Origin: Cellvibrionaceae bacterium
GTDB taxonomy: Bacteria > Pseudomonadota > Gammaproteobacteria > Pseudomonadales > Cellvibrionaceae
Length of the DNA stretch: 64,000 bases
Assembly: GCA_028281575.1 (NCBI GenBank)
Contig: JANQJP010000039.1
Coordinates: 1 to 64,000 of the forward strand
Direction of reading: 5' to 3'
Shown here: piece after piece, positions 33,178 to 44,839 of the stretch
Layout: the number at the start of each line of letters is the position of its first letter
How positions within the stretch are numbered: the stretch's first letter is position 1
Notes under the pieces: generated by a model
The model's database searches: none
Seen by the model: the letters and a program-made list of their open reading frames with translations, nothing else
Told to the model about the DNA's origin: nothing
Program-made: the position numbers and the translations under genes

Positions 33178-35640
33178 ATGCAGCCGACTATTGGAAACCA
33201 GTATCATGGCGGAATTACTCGCTATGCGGATTTTGTCATCAGTTATCGTTGGCTCGTCTTGTTTGTTTCTTTTTTTGCAGTAGCTTTAGTTGCTCTCGGA
33301 GCTATGCGCCTCGTACCGACAAATGATTATCGCGTATTTTTTTCTGGCGAAAACCCCCACCTCGTAGCCTTTGAACAACAGCAGAAGGTTTACACTAAAA
33401 ATGATAACGTCTTATTTATTATTACACCTCAAGATGGGCAGGTATTCGGTCGAGAAACACTCGCAGCGATTGAAGAAGTAACAGAAGCCGCGTGGCAGTT
33501 TCCCTATGCCTTGCGCGTTGATTCGCTGACTAATTTTCAATATTCACACGCCGAAGAAGACGATTTAATCGTAGAGGACTTGATAGAAAACCCGCTCTAT
33601 TTGAGTGACGAAGAAATATCAGCCGCAAAAGAAGTCGCGCTCAAAGATCCGCTGATACAGAACCGCCTTCTCAATGCCGATGCGAGCGTCACTGCAGTAA
33701 ATATCACTTTCCAAATGCCCGATGAAACGCTCGGTGCCAGCTCAGAAGAAATATTGAAGGCGAATCCGCTTGTCGTAGATGAAATGCGTGCACTAAAGGG
33801 AAAAATAGAGGAGAAGTACCCTGTCGAGGTTCGTTTAAGTGGCATTGTGATGCTGTCCAATGCATTTTTTGAAGCCTCCATGCTCGATATGAAAACACTC
33901 GTTCCGTTGATGTTTGTGATTATTATCGCGGTTATGCTTATTTTGCTGACGACACTTAGTATCAGCCGCGAGTCGACATGGAAAATGTTTACAACGCTGT
34001 TGAGTAGTTTAGTTGTTACTATTTTTGTACTTTTCGTCATTATGTTGTCCATTGGCGCTGGCATGGGTATTGGCGGTTGGATGGGTATCAAACTCACGCC
34101 GCCATCGTTTTCAGCGCCAACGATTATCATGACGCTAGCGGTAGCCGACTCCATTCATTTTCTTGTGACCTTATATAGTGGCATGCGCAAAGGCATGAAT
34201 AGGCACGAGGCTATTCGCTATAGTTTACGTTTAAATTTTGGTCCGATTCTTCTCACATCGGTCACAACCGCTATTGGTTTTATGTCGATGAACTTTAGCG
34301 ATGCGCCACCGTTTCATGATTTGGGTAATATGACGGCAGCGGGTGTGATGGCTGCTTTTGTACTGTCTGTATCTTTCCTTCCCGCGCTAATAGCTATTGT
34401 CCCTATACATGTGGGCAGGTCAGAAAGCCAACTTACCAATTGGATGGAAAATGTTGGTGAATTTGTTATCCGGCGCCGGCGCGTCATCTTTTCTGCTGCG
34501 GCGATTGTTTCCGTCGCATTCGTTGCTGCAATTCCGTTAAATCAATTCGACGATAACTTTGTCGGTTACTTTAGCAAGAAAATCGACTTTCGAAATGATA
34601 CCGACTATGTAAATGAAAAATTAACGGGTATTTATCAGGTTCAATACTCGTTAGCCAGTGGAGAAGATTACGGTGTCAGTGCCCCTGATTTTTTGCAGAA
34701 CATAGAAAGTTTTGTCGAATGGATGCGTGCACAACCCGAAGTCACACATGTAAACACTTTCACTGATACCTTTAAGCGTATTAACAAAAATATGCACGGT
34801 GATGATGAGGCTTATTATCGTTTGCCAGAAGATAAACAACTCGCTGCGCAGTATTTATTGTTGTACGAGCTGTCACTTCCCGAAGGCCTGGATTTAAATA
34901 ATCAGATGGATATAGGCAAGAGTTCGACACAAATCGTCGTCACTTTGAAGGATGTGACGTCAAGTAAAATTGCAGATATCTCTGAGCGCGGCAGTGATTG
35001 GCTAAAGGCCAATACCGGGCTTGAGTCTTATGGTGTTGGCCCGGCAGTAATGTTCGCCTACATATCCGAAACAAATATGAAAAGCATGCTTTTCGGTACC
35101 TTCGTAGCCATATTATTAATTTCGTTCCTGATCATGTTAGCACTGCGCAGTTTGCGTATAGGTACCTTAAGCCTAATTCCAAACCTGTTGCCTTTGGCGG
35201 CAGCTTTTGGACTTTGGGGTATTTTAATTGGTGAGGTAAATGTGGCGGTATCTATGGTTACCGGAATGGCACTCGGTATTGTTGTAGATGATTCGGTCCA
35301 TTTTTTAAGTAAATACTTGCGCGCGCGACGAGAAGATGGCCTGGATAGTGAAAATGCTGTTCGCTATGCATTTTCCAGTGTTGGTCTCGCAATTGTCATT
35401 ACGTCAATTATTCTAATATGTGGTTTTGCGATTTTAGCAATGTCAAATTTTGGGATGAATTCCGGTATGGCGATACTCACTGCGATTGCTATTTCCATGG
35501 CGCTTATCGCAGATTTTCTACTGCTGCCCGTATTGCTTATAGCGATTGATGGTAAGCGGGATAGAGGTGAAAAAGAGACCTCGGGAGAGGGCCGTAACAA
35601 ATCTGAAAAAGTTAGTTTAGAGGGGGAAGGCTATGCTTAG
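33178..35640 (+). CDS. RND superfamily (MMPL-type) transporter
   Basis: An 820-residue membrane protein with two repeats, each one helix, a periplasmic domain, then five or six helices. Helix 1 is near residues 20-40; the conserved proton-relay type segments are VADSIHFLVTLYSG in the first half and VVDDSVHFLSKYLRARRE in the second. The MMPL/COG1033 group moves lipids or hydrophobic molecules. A strong GAGGGGAGG site precedes the ATG at 33178, so the 15 upstream residues are left out. The 3' end overlaps the next gene by 8 bp. Confidence 0.85.
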   Translation: MQPTIGNQYHGGITRYADFVISYRWLVLFVSFFAVALVALGAMRLVPTNDYRVFFSGENPHLVAFEQQQKVYTKNDNVLFIITPQDGQVFGRETLAAIEEVTEAAWQFPYALRVDSLTNFQYSHAEEDDLIVEDLIENPLYLSDEEISAAKEVALKDPLIQNRLLNADASVTAVNITFQMPDETLGASSEEILKANPLVVDEMRALKGKIEEKYPVEVRLSGIVMLSNAFFEASMLDMKTLVPLMFVIIIAVMLILLTTLSISRESTWKMFTTLLSSLVVTIFVLFVIMLSIGAGMGIGGWMGIKLTPPSFSAPTIIMTLAVADSIHFLVTLYSGMRKGMNRHEAIRYSLRLNFGPILLTSVTTAIGFMSMNFSDAPPFHDLGNMTAAGVMAAFVLSVSFLPALIAIVPIHVGRSESQLTNWMENVGEFVIRRRRVIFSAAAIVSVAFVAAIPLNQFDDNFVGYFSKKIDFRNDTDYVNEKLTGIYQVQYSLASGEDYGVSAPDFLQNIESFVEWMRAQPEVTHVNTFTDTFKRINKNMHGDDEAYYRLPEDKQLAAQYLLLYELSLPEGLDLNNQMDIGKSSTQIVVTLKDVTSSKIADISERGSDWLKANTGLESYGVGPAVMFAYISETNMKSMLFGTFVAILLISFLIMLALRSLRIGTLSLIPNLLPLAAAFGLWGILIGEVNVAVSMVTGMALGIVVDDSVHFLSKYLRARREDGLDSENAVRYAFSSVGLAIVITSIILICGFAILAMSNFGMNSGMAILTAIAISMALIADFLLLPVLLIAIDGKRDRGEKETSGEGRNKSEKVSLEGEGYA

Positions 35641-36418
35641 AAAAACAAATATTATCATTTGGTGTCTGATATTTTTACCGGTGACCCTTGTTGCGCAGAC
35701 ACCAGAAGAGCGCGGTTTGGAAATTGCCAAAGAAGTCGATGCGCGCGATATCGGTTTTGGCGATTCTGCTAATAAAATTACAATGGTACTGCGTGATCAG
35801 CACGGCAATGAGCGTTCCCGTTATATGCGTAATCGGACGCTTGAGGTAGAGGGCGACGGGGACAAGTCCATTATTATTTTTGATAATCCCGGCGACGTGA
35901 AAGGAACAGCGTTCTTATCTTTTACACATAAAGAAGGCCCGGATGACCAGTGGCTGTACATTCCCGCACTTAGAAAAGTCAAACGCATTGCGTCAAACAA
36001 CAAAGCGGGCGCATTTATGAATAGTGAGTTTGCCTTCGAGGATATCGCCAGCCAGGAAGTTGAAAAATATACCTATAAATATATTGGAGAAGACACCTAC
36101 GGTGAGATAGCCGTGTTTAAGAATGAAGCCGATCCCGTGGATCCAAAATCTGGTTATTCACGCCTGGAGGTTTGGATCGATCAACAACGCTTTATTCCAT
36201 TAAAAGTCGATTTTTTTAATCGTGGAGGAAAGTTGAAAAAAACGCTCGAATTTGATGAGTATGAACAATATCTTGAAAAGTATTGGCGTGCCGGCAAGTG
36301 GACAATGACAAACCATATTACTGGAAAGAGTACAGTCTTGTATACCACCGGCTGGGTATTCAATAACGGCTTTACCGATAAAGATTTTAACAAGAACAGC
36401 TTGTCACGAGCGAAATAA
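35633..36418 (+). CDS. Outer-membrane lipoprotein-sorting (LolA-like) periplasmic protein
   Basis: A 261-residue exported protein with signal peptide (about residues 1-21, ending LVAQ). It belongs to the LolA-like PF17131 group: GNERSRYMRNR, KGTAFLSFTH, QWLYIPALRKVKRI and FEDIASQEVEKY are typical. These proteins are half-barrels that can hold a lipid chain in the periplasm. The gene is coupled to the RND gene (8-bp overlap) and precedes the barrel gene by 4 bp, which suggests the three form one trans-envelope transport route. Confidence 0.85.
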   Translation: MLRKTNIIIWCLIFLPVTLVAQTPEERGLEIAKEVDARDIGFGDSANKITMVLRDQHGNERSRYMRNRTLEVEGDGDKSIIIFDNPGDVKGTAFLSFTHKEGPDDQWLYIPALRKVKRIASNNKAGAFMNSEFAFEDIASQEVEKYTYKYIGEDTYGEIAVFKNEADPVDPKSGYSRLEVWIDQQRFIPLKVDFFNRGGKLKKTLEFDEYEQYLEKYWRAGKWTMTNHITGKSTVLYTTGWVFNNGFTDKDFNKNSLSRAK

Positions 36419-36422
36419 ATTT

Positions 36423-37625
36423 ATGCGAAGGGTTTGGACGCGATATAGGTTTATCTTCTTTGGGTTTTCGCTTTTGGCTTCACTTAAAGTGTTTGGTAAT
36501 GACATCTCCGGTTATATTGGTGCGGAGTTACGTTATTTTCCAAGCAGCCCTGTTTTTTCCGGTCAGAGTAGCCACAATGATTCACTGACGGGGTATTTTG
36601 AAGCTTACCGGGATTTCAACGACGGTGATCAACGTATTGCGTTAACGGCGTTTGCTCGCGTTGACTCCGAAGATAATCAACGTAGTCACGCAGACATAAG
36701 AGAGTTGTATTGGTGGCAAAATTTTGATGCGTTTGAGCTATATGTTGGTGCACGAAAAATTTTTTGGGGTGTAACTGAATCGGTTCATTTGGTCGATATT
36801 GTTAATCAGTCGGATACTTTAGAAAACATAGATACGGAAGACAAGCTTGGGCAACCTATGATTCAAGTTGTCACTGTTCAGGATTGGGGCACTTTAGAGG
36901 CGTTTATTTTACCCTATTTTCGTGAACGCGAATTCCCGGGTAAGAAAAGCCGCTTGAGGCCGGGACTGCCCGTTCTTGATGAAGCGTTGTTTCAGGATGA
37001 CGATGAGCAGGCACATACAGATTATGCGTTGCGATGGTCACATTATGTGGACGTTTGGGATTTTGGTGTTAGTTATTTTTCGGGGACAAATAGATCTCCA
37101 GTATTTGTTCCCGTGTTTAATAATGGGCAAGTTATTGCGCTGCAACCTTACTATGCGCAAATTAACCAAGTGGGTGTTGATCTACAGGCCACGATTGAAG
37201 CATGGCTTTTTAAGTTGGAAACCATTTTGGTCGACGAACAAGGCTATGGAAACTACGAAGCTTTGGCAGGAGGTATAGAATATACTTTCTATACTATTGC
37301 CAGTTCTAACGCCGATTTGGGTTTAATTGCAGAGTATCAGTTTTCAAGCGCTGATGGGGCGCGGGAACCGATCGCACAGAATGATATCGTGTTGGGAGGA
37401 CGTTGGGCCTTTAATGATCTTGATGCGTCGGAGGTTCTTTTCCTGGTCAGTCAGGACCTTGACCATAGCAACCGCTTCTACTCGCTTGAGTTGAGTCGAC
37501 GCTTGAACGACGATTGGAAGTTGGAGGCGGAATTTCGTGTTTTTGACCGCATCGAACCCGGCACCCCAGAGTTTGACCTGAGGGATGATGACTATCTGCA
37601 ATTAGAATTGAGAAGGTATTTTTAA
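36423..37625 (+). CDS. Outer-membrane beta-barrel protein of RND-LolA operon
   Basis: A 400-residue protein with signal peptide (about residues 1-25, ending VFGND) and alternating hydrophobic strands throughout, ending in LELRRYF with a terminal phenylalanine. It resembles alginate-export/DUF1302-like barrels; an early SARK-like segment (YVGARKIFWGVTESVHLVDIVN) is conserved in this group. It is probably the outer-membrane exit of the RND and LolA-like proteins encoded just upstream. The substrate is not known. Confidence 0.75.
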   Translation: MRRVWTRYRFIFFGFSLLASLKVFGNDISGYIGAELRYFPSSPVFSGQSSHNDSLTGYFEAYRDFNDGDQRIALTAFARVDSEDNQRSHADIRELYWWQNFDAFELYVGARKIFWGVTESVHLVDIVNQSDTLENIDTEDKLGQPMIQVVTVQDWGTLEAFILPYFREREFPGKKSRLRPGLPVLDEALFQDDDEQAHTDYALRWSHYVDVWDFGVSYFSGTNRSPVFVPVFNNGQVIALQPYYAQINQVGVDLQATIEAWLFKLETILVDEQGYGNYEALAGGIEYTFYTIASSNADLGLIAEYQFSSADGAREPIAQNDIVLGGRWAFNDLDASEVLFLVSQDLDHSNRFYSLELSRRLNDDWKLEAEFRVFDRIEPGTPEFDLRDDDYLQLELRRYF

Positions 37626-37727
37626 ACGGTTCACCATAAGCCAGGCCTGCCGACAAGAGATGCTGCCGGTCGGCTATAATGACTTATAGGGAAATAATGT
37701 AGGAAATTGGCTTCAAATGGTACTCAG

Positions 37728-39863
37728 ATGGATAAAACAAGGAAAATTCGTCTAACAAATACCTTGCTCGCTGCGGGCGGTGGAGTTGTACTAAGCGCCG
37801 AATGGGTTTTTGCAGCGCTGCTTGGGCACACGTTTATTTCCCCCTATGGACTCATTTTTTCTCTCGGTTTCTTTTGGTTCATCAATTTTGTATTTATCGG
37901 GCTGGTTGCAACGGGTTATTCCGAGCGATTTAAGGATCCTTCGTTAAGCTTCGCGCAAATGCTTTGGGCGTCTTCATGCTGTCTGATAAGTCTTGTTGCG
38001 ATTCCACGTTACTCCGAACTTGTCTATTTGTTGCTGATTTTAATCGCTATTTTTGGTGTTTTTAGGCTTGCGCCCAAGTCCTTCAACCTGTATGCGGTAT
38101 TTGTCTCCTTTGGTTTAGCGTGCGTTCTAGCTGTGCAACACGAATTGCAGTTGCTGGCTAAAATGCGTATTGAATTTATTGCTGTATGGGTCGTTTTTTC
38201 TGCATGTTTTCTTATTTTGATTTCACTTTGCCAGGCAGTAACGACATTGCAGTCCAGACTTAAATCAAAAAATCAGGAACTGCGAGAAGCAATATCAGCC
38301 AAAAGTAATTTTCTCGCCAATATGAGTCACGAGATCAGAACCCCGATGAATGGTGTATTGGGAATGCTCGAATTGATGGAACGCGAACGCTTAAGCGAGA
38401 ATCAAACTAAATACCTCGATATCGCAAAATCGAGTGGCCGCACGTTGGTCATGTTAATCAACGATATTTTAGATTTTTCAAAAATTGAAGCCGGTAGTGT
38501 TGTGCTTGAGAAGTATGAATTTAATATCATTGCTGTTACTCAGACGATTTGTAATTCCTTCTATTTTCTGGCCAGGGAAAAAGACCTGGATTTTGTTATT
38601 GATATTGACCCTCGCATACCTAAAAAGGTACTCGGAGATGAAATGCGTGTGCGCCAAATACTCAATAATATTATTGGTAATGCGCTTAAATTTACTGAGC
38701 GGGGTTATGTTGTTGTCGTACTTACTTTAACTGACCAAAACAAAGATTTGCTCACGTTGGAACTTTCGGTGAAAGACACCGGTATTGGCATTTTTGATGA
38801 GGTAAAAGACAAGGTGTTTGAATCTTTTTCGCAAGCAGATAATTCGACTACACGTGAGTACGGTGGTTCAGGTTTGGGTTTGGCGATCTCTCGTCATCTC
38901 TGTATTTTAATGGGTGGCGATATTACTTTGGATAGCACTCAGGGAGAGGGGAGTCGTTTCGACGCGACGATTAAACTGGGTTTCGCAGCTGATATTAGCG
39001 AGAGTGACACGGTGTGCGCTGACGAAAGGGTATTTATTATTGACGACCAAGTGTATCGTCAATTGGCTCTGCAAAAAGTACTCGAACATCACGGCGCGTC
39101 AGTGATTAACTTTGATTCAGGCAAGCAGGGAATCGCTGATATTTTGTCCAATATTTTGGATGCTCAGGCGACTGCGGTGCTTGTTCATGCAAGCTCAGAG
39201 GATCGCAAAGGTACAGATCTTGCTCTATCGTTATCAAGGTTACCGGCGCTAACCCGGGTTCCAGTTATTTTAATTGGACCTACGGCTACTGAAATGAATC
39301 AGGTTGAGAATTTTTTAACGGAACCATGGAATGAGATCGCACTGATAGATCTATTGAAAAATGCAAGGCAAAAAACAAATTCACGTAAAAACGTTTCTGT
39401 AAATGACGCTACGCATGTCGAAGATGTGCAGAGCGATAAGATCGAAAGCTCAATAGAAAATAGTACCGAAACGCGTGGAGAAAACCCGTTTGTCTTATTG
39501 GTAGAGGACGATATTACCAACCAGCAGGTTGCGACAATGTTAATTGAAGACTGTCAACTCAACGTAGATGTTGCCGAAAATGGACAGAAGGCTATTGCTA
39601 AGATGAGTGATTTTCCTGGGCGCTACCGGCTTGTTTTTATGGATTGTCAAATGCCAGTCATGGATGGTTACGAAGCGACACAAAAAATTCGTGAAGGTGC
39701 TGCAGGCGAACAGGCGGCGCAAATACCTATAATTGCGATGACGGCGAATGCATTGGTGGGTGATCGTGAAAAATGTCTGGCTGCGGGCATGAACGACTAT
39801 ATATCCAAGCCTGTCAGTTTCGAGACGATTGAAGAAAAAGTAAACAACTGGATAGGGCGTTGA
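37728..39863 (+). CDS. Hybrid sensor histidine kinase with two receiver domains
   Basis: A 711-residue membrane kinase. About six N-terminal helices (residues 10-170) form a MASE-like sensor with no large periplasmic domain. The HisKA domain has H in NMSHEIRTP near 205, the HATPase domain has N, G1 (DTGIG) and G2 (GGSGLGLA) boxes. The first receiver (about 435-550) is degenerate, with no Asp acceptor; the second (about 590-705) is complete (VEDD, FMDCQMP, MTAN, SKPV). No Hpt domain follows. Start at ATG 37728 or TTG 37707 (with AGGA nearby) is undecided. Confidence 0.85.
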   Translation: MDKTRKIRLTNTLLAAGGGVVLSAEWVFAALLGHTFISPYGLIFSLGFFWFINFVFIGLVATGYSERFKDPSLSFAQMLWASSCCLISLVAIPRYSELVYLLLILIAIFGVFRLAPKSFNLYAVFVSFGLACVLAVQHELQLLAKMRIEFIAVWVVFSACFLILISLCQAVTTLQSRLKSKNQELREAISAKSNFLANMSHEIRTPMNGVLGMLELMERERLSENQTKYLDIAKSSGRTLVMLINDILDFSKIEAGSVVLEKYEFNIIAVTQTICNSFYFLAREKDLDFVIDIDPRIPKKVLGDEMRVRQILNNIIGNALKFTERGYVVVVLTLTDQNKDLLTLELSVKDTGIGIFDEVKDKVFESFSQADNSTTREYGGSGLGLAISRHLCILMGGDITLDSTQGEGSRFDATIKLGFAADISESDTVCADERVFIIDDQVYRQLALQKVLEHHGASVINFDSGKQGIADILSNILDAQATAVLVHASSEDRKGTDLALSLSRLPALTRVPVILIGPTATEMNQVENFLTEPWNEIALIDLLKNARQKTNSRKNVSVNDATHVEDVQSDKIESSIENSTETRGENPFVLLVEDDITNQQVATMLIEDCQLNVDVAENGQKAIAKMSDFPGRYRLVFMDCQMPVMDGYEATQKIREGAAGEQAAQIPIIAMTANALVGDREKCLAAGMNDYISKPVSFETIEEKVNNWIGR

Positions 39864-40067
39864 TGTCTTTTATCTATTAGCTCGATGATAAAATAGTTTA
39901 CTCAACTGTTTTATTGATGCGAGGTGGCTTTGCGCTGTTAAACGGGCTCACGTTGGTTTTTGACCAATGGCGTTACTGTATTCATCCATTACAAAATCTT
40001 GTTACGCTGGCTTGAACTTCGCGCTTTGATCCCAACATAGCCGTGATATAGCCACTTGGAACAAGCT

Positions 40068-40925
40068 ATGACTAGCGCAAATATCGTTGATATCACCCCT
40101 GAAAACGCTCAAGCGGAAATTGTAGAAAAGTCTTTCAAACAGCCTGTTCTCGTTGATTTTTGGGCCGATTGGTGCGCGCCGTGTAAAAACCTTGCTCCCG
40201 TGTTAGAAAAGCTCGCTGCGGAATATACAGATCAGCTTACACTTGCAAAAATTAATGCCGATGAGCAGCAGATGCTCGCAGCGCAATTTGGTGTTCAGAG
40301 TTTGCCTACGGTACTTATTGTCAAGGATGGGCGACCTGTAGACGGTTTTGCGGGGGCGCAGCCAGAGACGCAGGTGCGTGAACTTTTAGACAAATATCTT
40401 CCCAAACCCTGGGACGCGATGTTCACTCAGGCACAGGAGTTAATTGCGACACAGCAATTTGCTGAGGCTCTGCCTATTTTGTCAGCGGCCTATGAACAAT
40501 CACAGCAGCGCCCGGATATTGCCCTTGCCTACACGAGCACTTTAATTGCGTGTAAACGACTCGATGATGCAGAAGCGGTGCTTGGTGCGGTTAAGATGGC
40601 GGACCAGGATGCAGCGTATACCCAACTCAAGGCCCAGCTTGAACTCGCGCGTGAAGCGGGTAAGTCGCCTGAAATTGAGGCGCTCGAAGCGCAGCATGTG
40701 CAGGACAAAGACAACCCGGAGCTCGCGTTGCAGCTCGCACTGCAATATGTTCAGCACGATCATATTCAAGAGGCCCTGACCTTGCTTTACCCCTTCTTGC
40801 AGAAAGACCTAAATTGTCTTAGTGGTGAGGTAAAAAAGGCCTACACCGACGTCATTAATAGCCTCCCGAGCGGAGATGCTCTCGCTACACAGTACCAACG
40901 CAAGCTCTACACCTTGCTCTACTAG
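40068..40925 (+). CDS. cnoX: Thioredoxin-domain chaperedoxin CnoX (YbbN-like)
   Basis: A 285-residue cytoplasmic holdase that protects client proteins under oxidative stress. Residues about 5-110 are a thioredoxin fold with WADWCAPCK; the CxxC pair is complete, unlike E. coli YbbN (SxxC). Residues about 115-285 are TPR-like helices (ALPILSAAYEQ, ALQLALQYVQHDHIQEAL). The ATG at 40068 is preferred over TTG 40056. It is followed by serC 110 bp later. Confidence 0.88.
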   Translation: MTSANIVDITPENAQAEIVEKSFKQPVLVDFWADWCAPCKNLAPVLEKLAAEYTDQLTLAKINADEQQMLAAQFGVQSLPTVLIVKDGRPVDGFAGAQPETQVRELLDKYLPKPWDAMFTQAQELIATQQFAEALPILSAAYEQSQQRPDIALAYTSTLIACKRLDDAEAVLGAVKMADQDAAYTQLKAQLELAREAGKSPEIEALEAQHVQDKDNPELALQLALQYVQHDHIQEALTLLYPFLQKDLNCLSGEVKKAYTDVINSLPSGDALATQYQRKLYTLLY

Positions 40926-41035
40926 AAGTACTTTTTTGATGGCATAATAGCGCCCCTTTTTTGCCCCCTTCTCAGTAAACGACAACTGATCATGGCTTTC
41001 ATCCAGTTCTGGTAGACGAAACGAGTTAAGCACGT

Positions 41036-42154
41036 ATGCGCGATGTGATTAAACCCAATAACCCTAATTTTTCTTCTGGTCCCTGCAGTAAGCGACCAGG
41101 TTACGACCTACGTAATTTAAGAACCGATGTACTCGGACGTTCGCATCGCTCATCTCTGGGCAAGCGTGTGCTTGAGGAGGCGTGCACAAAAACTGCAGAT
41201 TTACTCGGCCTCCCTGAGGGGTATCGCGTTGGGATTGTTCCTGCATCAGATACCGGGGCAGTCGAAATGGCGCTTTGGTCCATGCTCGGCGCCCGCGGTG
41301 TGGATATTCTCGCGTGGGAAAGTTTTGGTAGTGGTTGGGTCACCGACGTCGTTAAGCAACTAAAGCTCGATGACGTCCGGGTGATGGAAACCGATTACGG
41401 TTTACTGCCGGATTTGACGCAAGTTGATGCCAATCGAGACCTTGTTTTTACCTGGAATGGCACAACGTCCGGAGTCAAAGTGCCCAACGGTGATTGGATC
41501 GCCGACAACCGCCAAGGTTTAACGATTTGCGATGCGACATCCGCTGTGTTCGCCCTGGATTTGCCTTGGGAAAAACTCGACGTCATTACTTACAGCTGGC
41601 AGAAAGTACTTGGTGGTGAAGGTGCTCACGGTGTACTGATCCTCAGCCCTCGCGCGGTAGAACGTCTTGAAAGCTATACGCCACCTTGGCCGCTACCCAA
41701 AATTTTTCGCTTAACCAAGGGCGGCAAACTTATCGAAGGTATTTTTAAAGGTGCGACAATCAACACGCCCTCCATGCTTTGTGTTGCCGACTATTTGGAT
41801 GCCTTGGATTGGGTTGTCGATATCGGCGGTGTGCAAGCCGCTATTCAGCGCTCGGTCAGTAATCTGAAGGTTGTGCGCGACTATGTAAATGCGAACGACT
41901 GGTTGCATTTTCTCGCCCAAGACCCTGCAACTATTTCCAGCACCAGTATTTGCTTGACCATAGATACAAGCCCGGAAAATGTGAAAAAAATGGTTGGCTT
42001 GCTTGATCAACACGATGTGGCTCGGGATATAGGTGCTTATCGCGATGCACCTCCCGGTATTCGCCTTTGGGGTGGCGCGACCGTCGAGCCGAGCGATATG
42101 GCTGCACTGATGCCGTGGATAGGGTGGGCCTTTGAGCAGGTCACCGTTAAATAA
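41036..42154 (+). CDS. serC: Phosphoserine aminotransferase
   Basis: PLP enzyme that converts 3-phosphohydroxypyruvate to phosphoserine. The 372-residue protein matches the shorter, non-E. coli type of SerC ([11 protein letters not shown] at the N-terminus, [22 protein letters not shown], and the PLP-lysine in [15 protein letters not shown]). serA follows at 24 bp, so both serine-pathway steps are co-transcribed; serB is not present here. Confidence 0.9.
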   Translation: MRDVIKPNNPNFSSGPCSKRPGYDLRNLRTDVLGRSHRSSLGKRVLEEACTKTADLLGLPEGYRVGIVPASDTGAVEMALWSMLGARGVDILAWESFGSGWVTDVVKQLKLDDVRVMETDYGLLPDLTQVDANRDLVFTWNGTTSGVKVPNGDWIADNRQGLTICDATSAVFALDLPWEKLDVITYSWQKVLGGEGAHGVLILSPRAVERLESYTPPWPLPKIFRLTKGGKLIEGIFKGATINTPSMLCVADYLDALDWVVDIGGVQAAIQRSVSNLKVVRDYVNANDWLHFLAQDPATISSTSICLTIDTSPENVKKMVGLLDQHDVARDIGAYRDAPPGIRLWGGATVEPSDMAALMPWIGWAFEQVTVK

Positions 42155-42178
42155 TTTATTAACAGAAAAGTGAAACCG

Positions 42179-43357
42179 ATGTTTCAAATACGTACTTACA
42201 ACAAAATATCTTTAAAAGGTCTAAAACGCTTTGATGAGAACGCTTATCGTGTTGGCGAAGACATAGGTCAACCAGATGGAATGCTGCTGCGCAGTCATAA
42301 GTTACACGGTGAAGCGATTCCCGATTCACTGCTTGCCGTGGCGCGTGCAGGTGCAGGGGTCAACAATATTCCGATAGATGAATATACAAAAAAGGGCATT
42401 GTGGTATTTAACACGCCCGGAGCTAACGCTAACGCAGTTAAAGAACTGGTTATTGCGGGGATGTTGTTGAGCTCGCGGGACATTCTTGCTGGGCGTGAAT
42501 ACGTGAGCACGCTCTCGGAGATGGATGATGCGGCGGAGATGTCTAAGCTGCTCGAGAGACAAAAAAAACACTTCGCAGGTAGTGAGCTTACTGGAAAGAC
42601 GCTTGGCGTTGTCGGTCTTGGGGCCATTGGGTCCATGATCGCAAATACAGCCTTAGCGCTCGGTATGGATGTCGTTGGCTATGATCCGGCTTTATCAGTT
42701 GAGGCCGCTTGGCGCCTTTCCAGCCAGGTGAAGCGTATGGAGAGTTTACAGGCACTTTTGGCCGAAGTTGATTACTTGACCCTTCATGTTCCCGCGATTG
42801 ATGCGACGCGTGGTCTTATCAATGCTGATACGATCAAGCTAATGAAACCTCATGCCGCTGTCCTTAACTTCGCTCGAGAGTCTATCGTGGACACAAAAGC
42901 GATGTTGGAGGCACTTCACGCGGGTGCTTTGAGACAGTATGTGTGCGACTTTCCAGTGCCCGGACTGATAGGCAACTCCAAGGTTATTGCACTTCCACAT
43001 ATCGGTGCAAGTACTGCGGAAGCAGAAGAGAACTGCGCAATTATGGCGGTGAAACAATTAAAAGATTATTTGGAAAATGGCAATATAGAAAATTCTGTTA
43101 ATTTCCCCGCCACAGCTATGGCGCGCACGCCCGGTGCCTGTCGGATTACGTTCACCAATGCCAATGTTGCAGGGGTTCTCGGACATGTACTTACGCTGTT
43201 GGCTGATAAGAAAGTAAATGTGCTCGATATGGTAAATAAGAGTCGCAGCGATGTTGCATACAATATTCTAGATTTGGCAGAGCGTCCCAAGGATGATGTT
43301 ATCGCGGCGATTCGTGCCGTCGAAGATCTGATTTCACTGCGAGTAATATGTGATTAA
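42179..43357 (+). CDS. serA: D-3-phosphoglycerate dehydrogenase
   Basis: NAD-dependent oxidation of 3-phosphoglycerate, first step of serine synthesis. The 392-residue protein has the substrate domain (ARAGAGVNNIP), the NAD domain (GLGAIGSMIA near residue 145) and a C-terminal ACT domain (about 320-392, ITFTNANVAGVLGHVLTLL) for likely serine feedback. ATG 42179 is preferred over GTG 42170. It is followed by a strong bidirectional terminator. Confidence 0.92.
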   Translation: MFQIRTYNKISLKGLKRFDENAYRVGEDIGQPDGMLLRSHKLHGEAIPDSLLAVARAGAGVNNIPIDEYTKKGIVVFNTPGANANAVKELVIAGMLLSSRDILAGREYVSTLSEMDDAAEMSKLLERQKKHFAGSELTGKTLGVVGLGAIGSMIANTALALGMDVVGYDPALSVEAAWRLSSQVKRMESLQALLAEVDYLTLHVPAIDATRGLINADTIKLMKPHAAVLNFARESIVDTKAMLEALHAGALRQYVCDFPVPGLIGNSKVIALPHIGASTAEAEENCAIMAVKQLKDYLENGNIENSVNFPATAMARTPGACRITFTNANVAGVLGHVLTLLADKKVNVLDMVNKSRSDVAYNILDLAERPKDDVIAAIRAVEDLISLRVICD

Positions 43358-43381
43358 TCGCTGAAATTGTGCGACCCGATA

Positions 43382-43418
43382 AAAAAGGCCCGCCGTTACG
43401 CAAACTGCGGGCCTTTTT
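43382..43418. terminator. Bidirectional intrinsic terminator between serA and gapA
   Basis: AAAAAGGCCCGC/GCGGGCCTTTTT with a 13-nt loop. The A and T tracts flank a GC-rich 7-bp stem on both strands, so it can end both rightward serA and leftward gapA transcripts. Confidence 0.9.
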
Positions 43419-43466
43419 GTTACCGGTGAATTAGCTGCCTCGTCACGAGGCGCAAACTCAGGAGTA

Positions 43467-44839
<1,373 letters not shown>

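Noticed and set aside
33597-34154. 185-codon open frame on the minus strand
   Set aside because: Antisense shadow of the RND transporter, whose motifs are clear in the forward frame.
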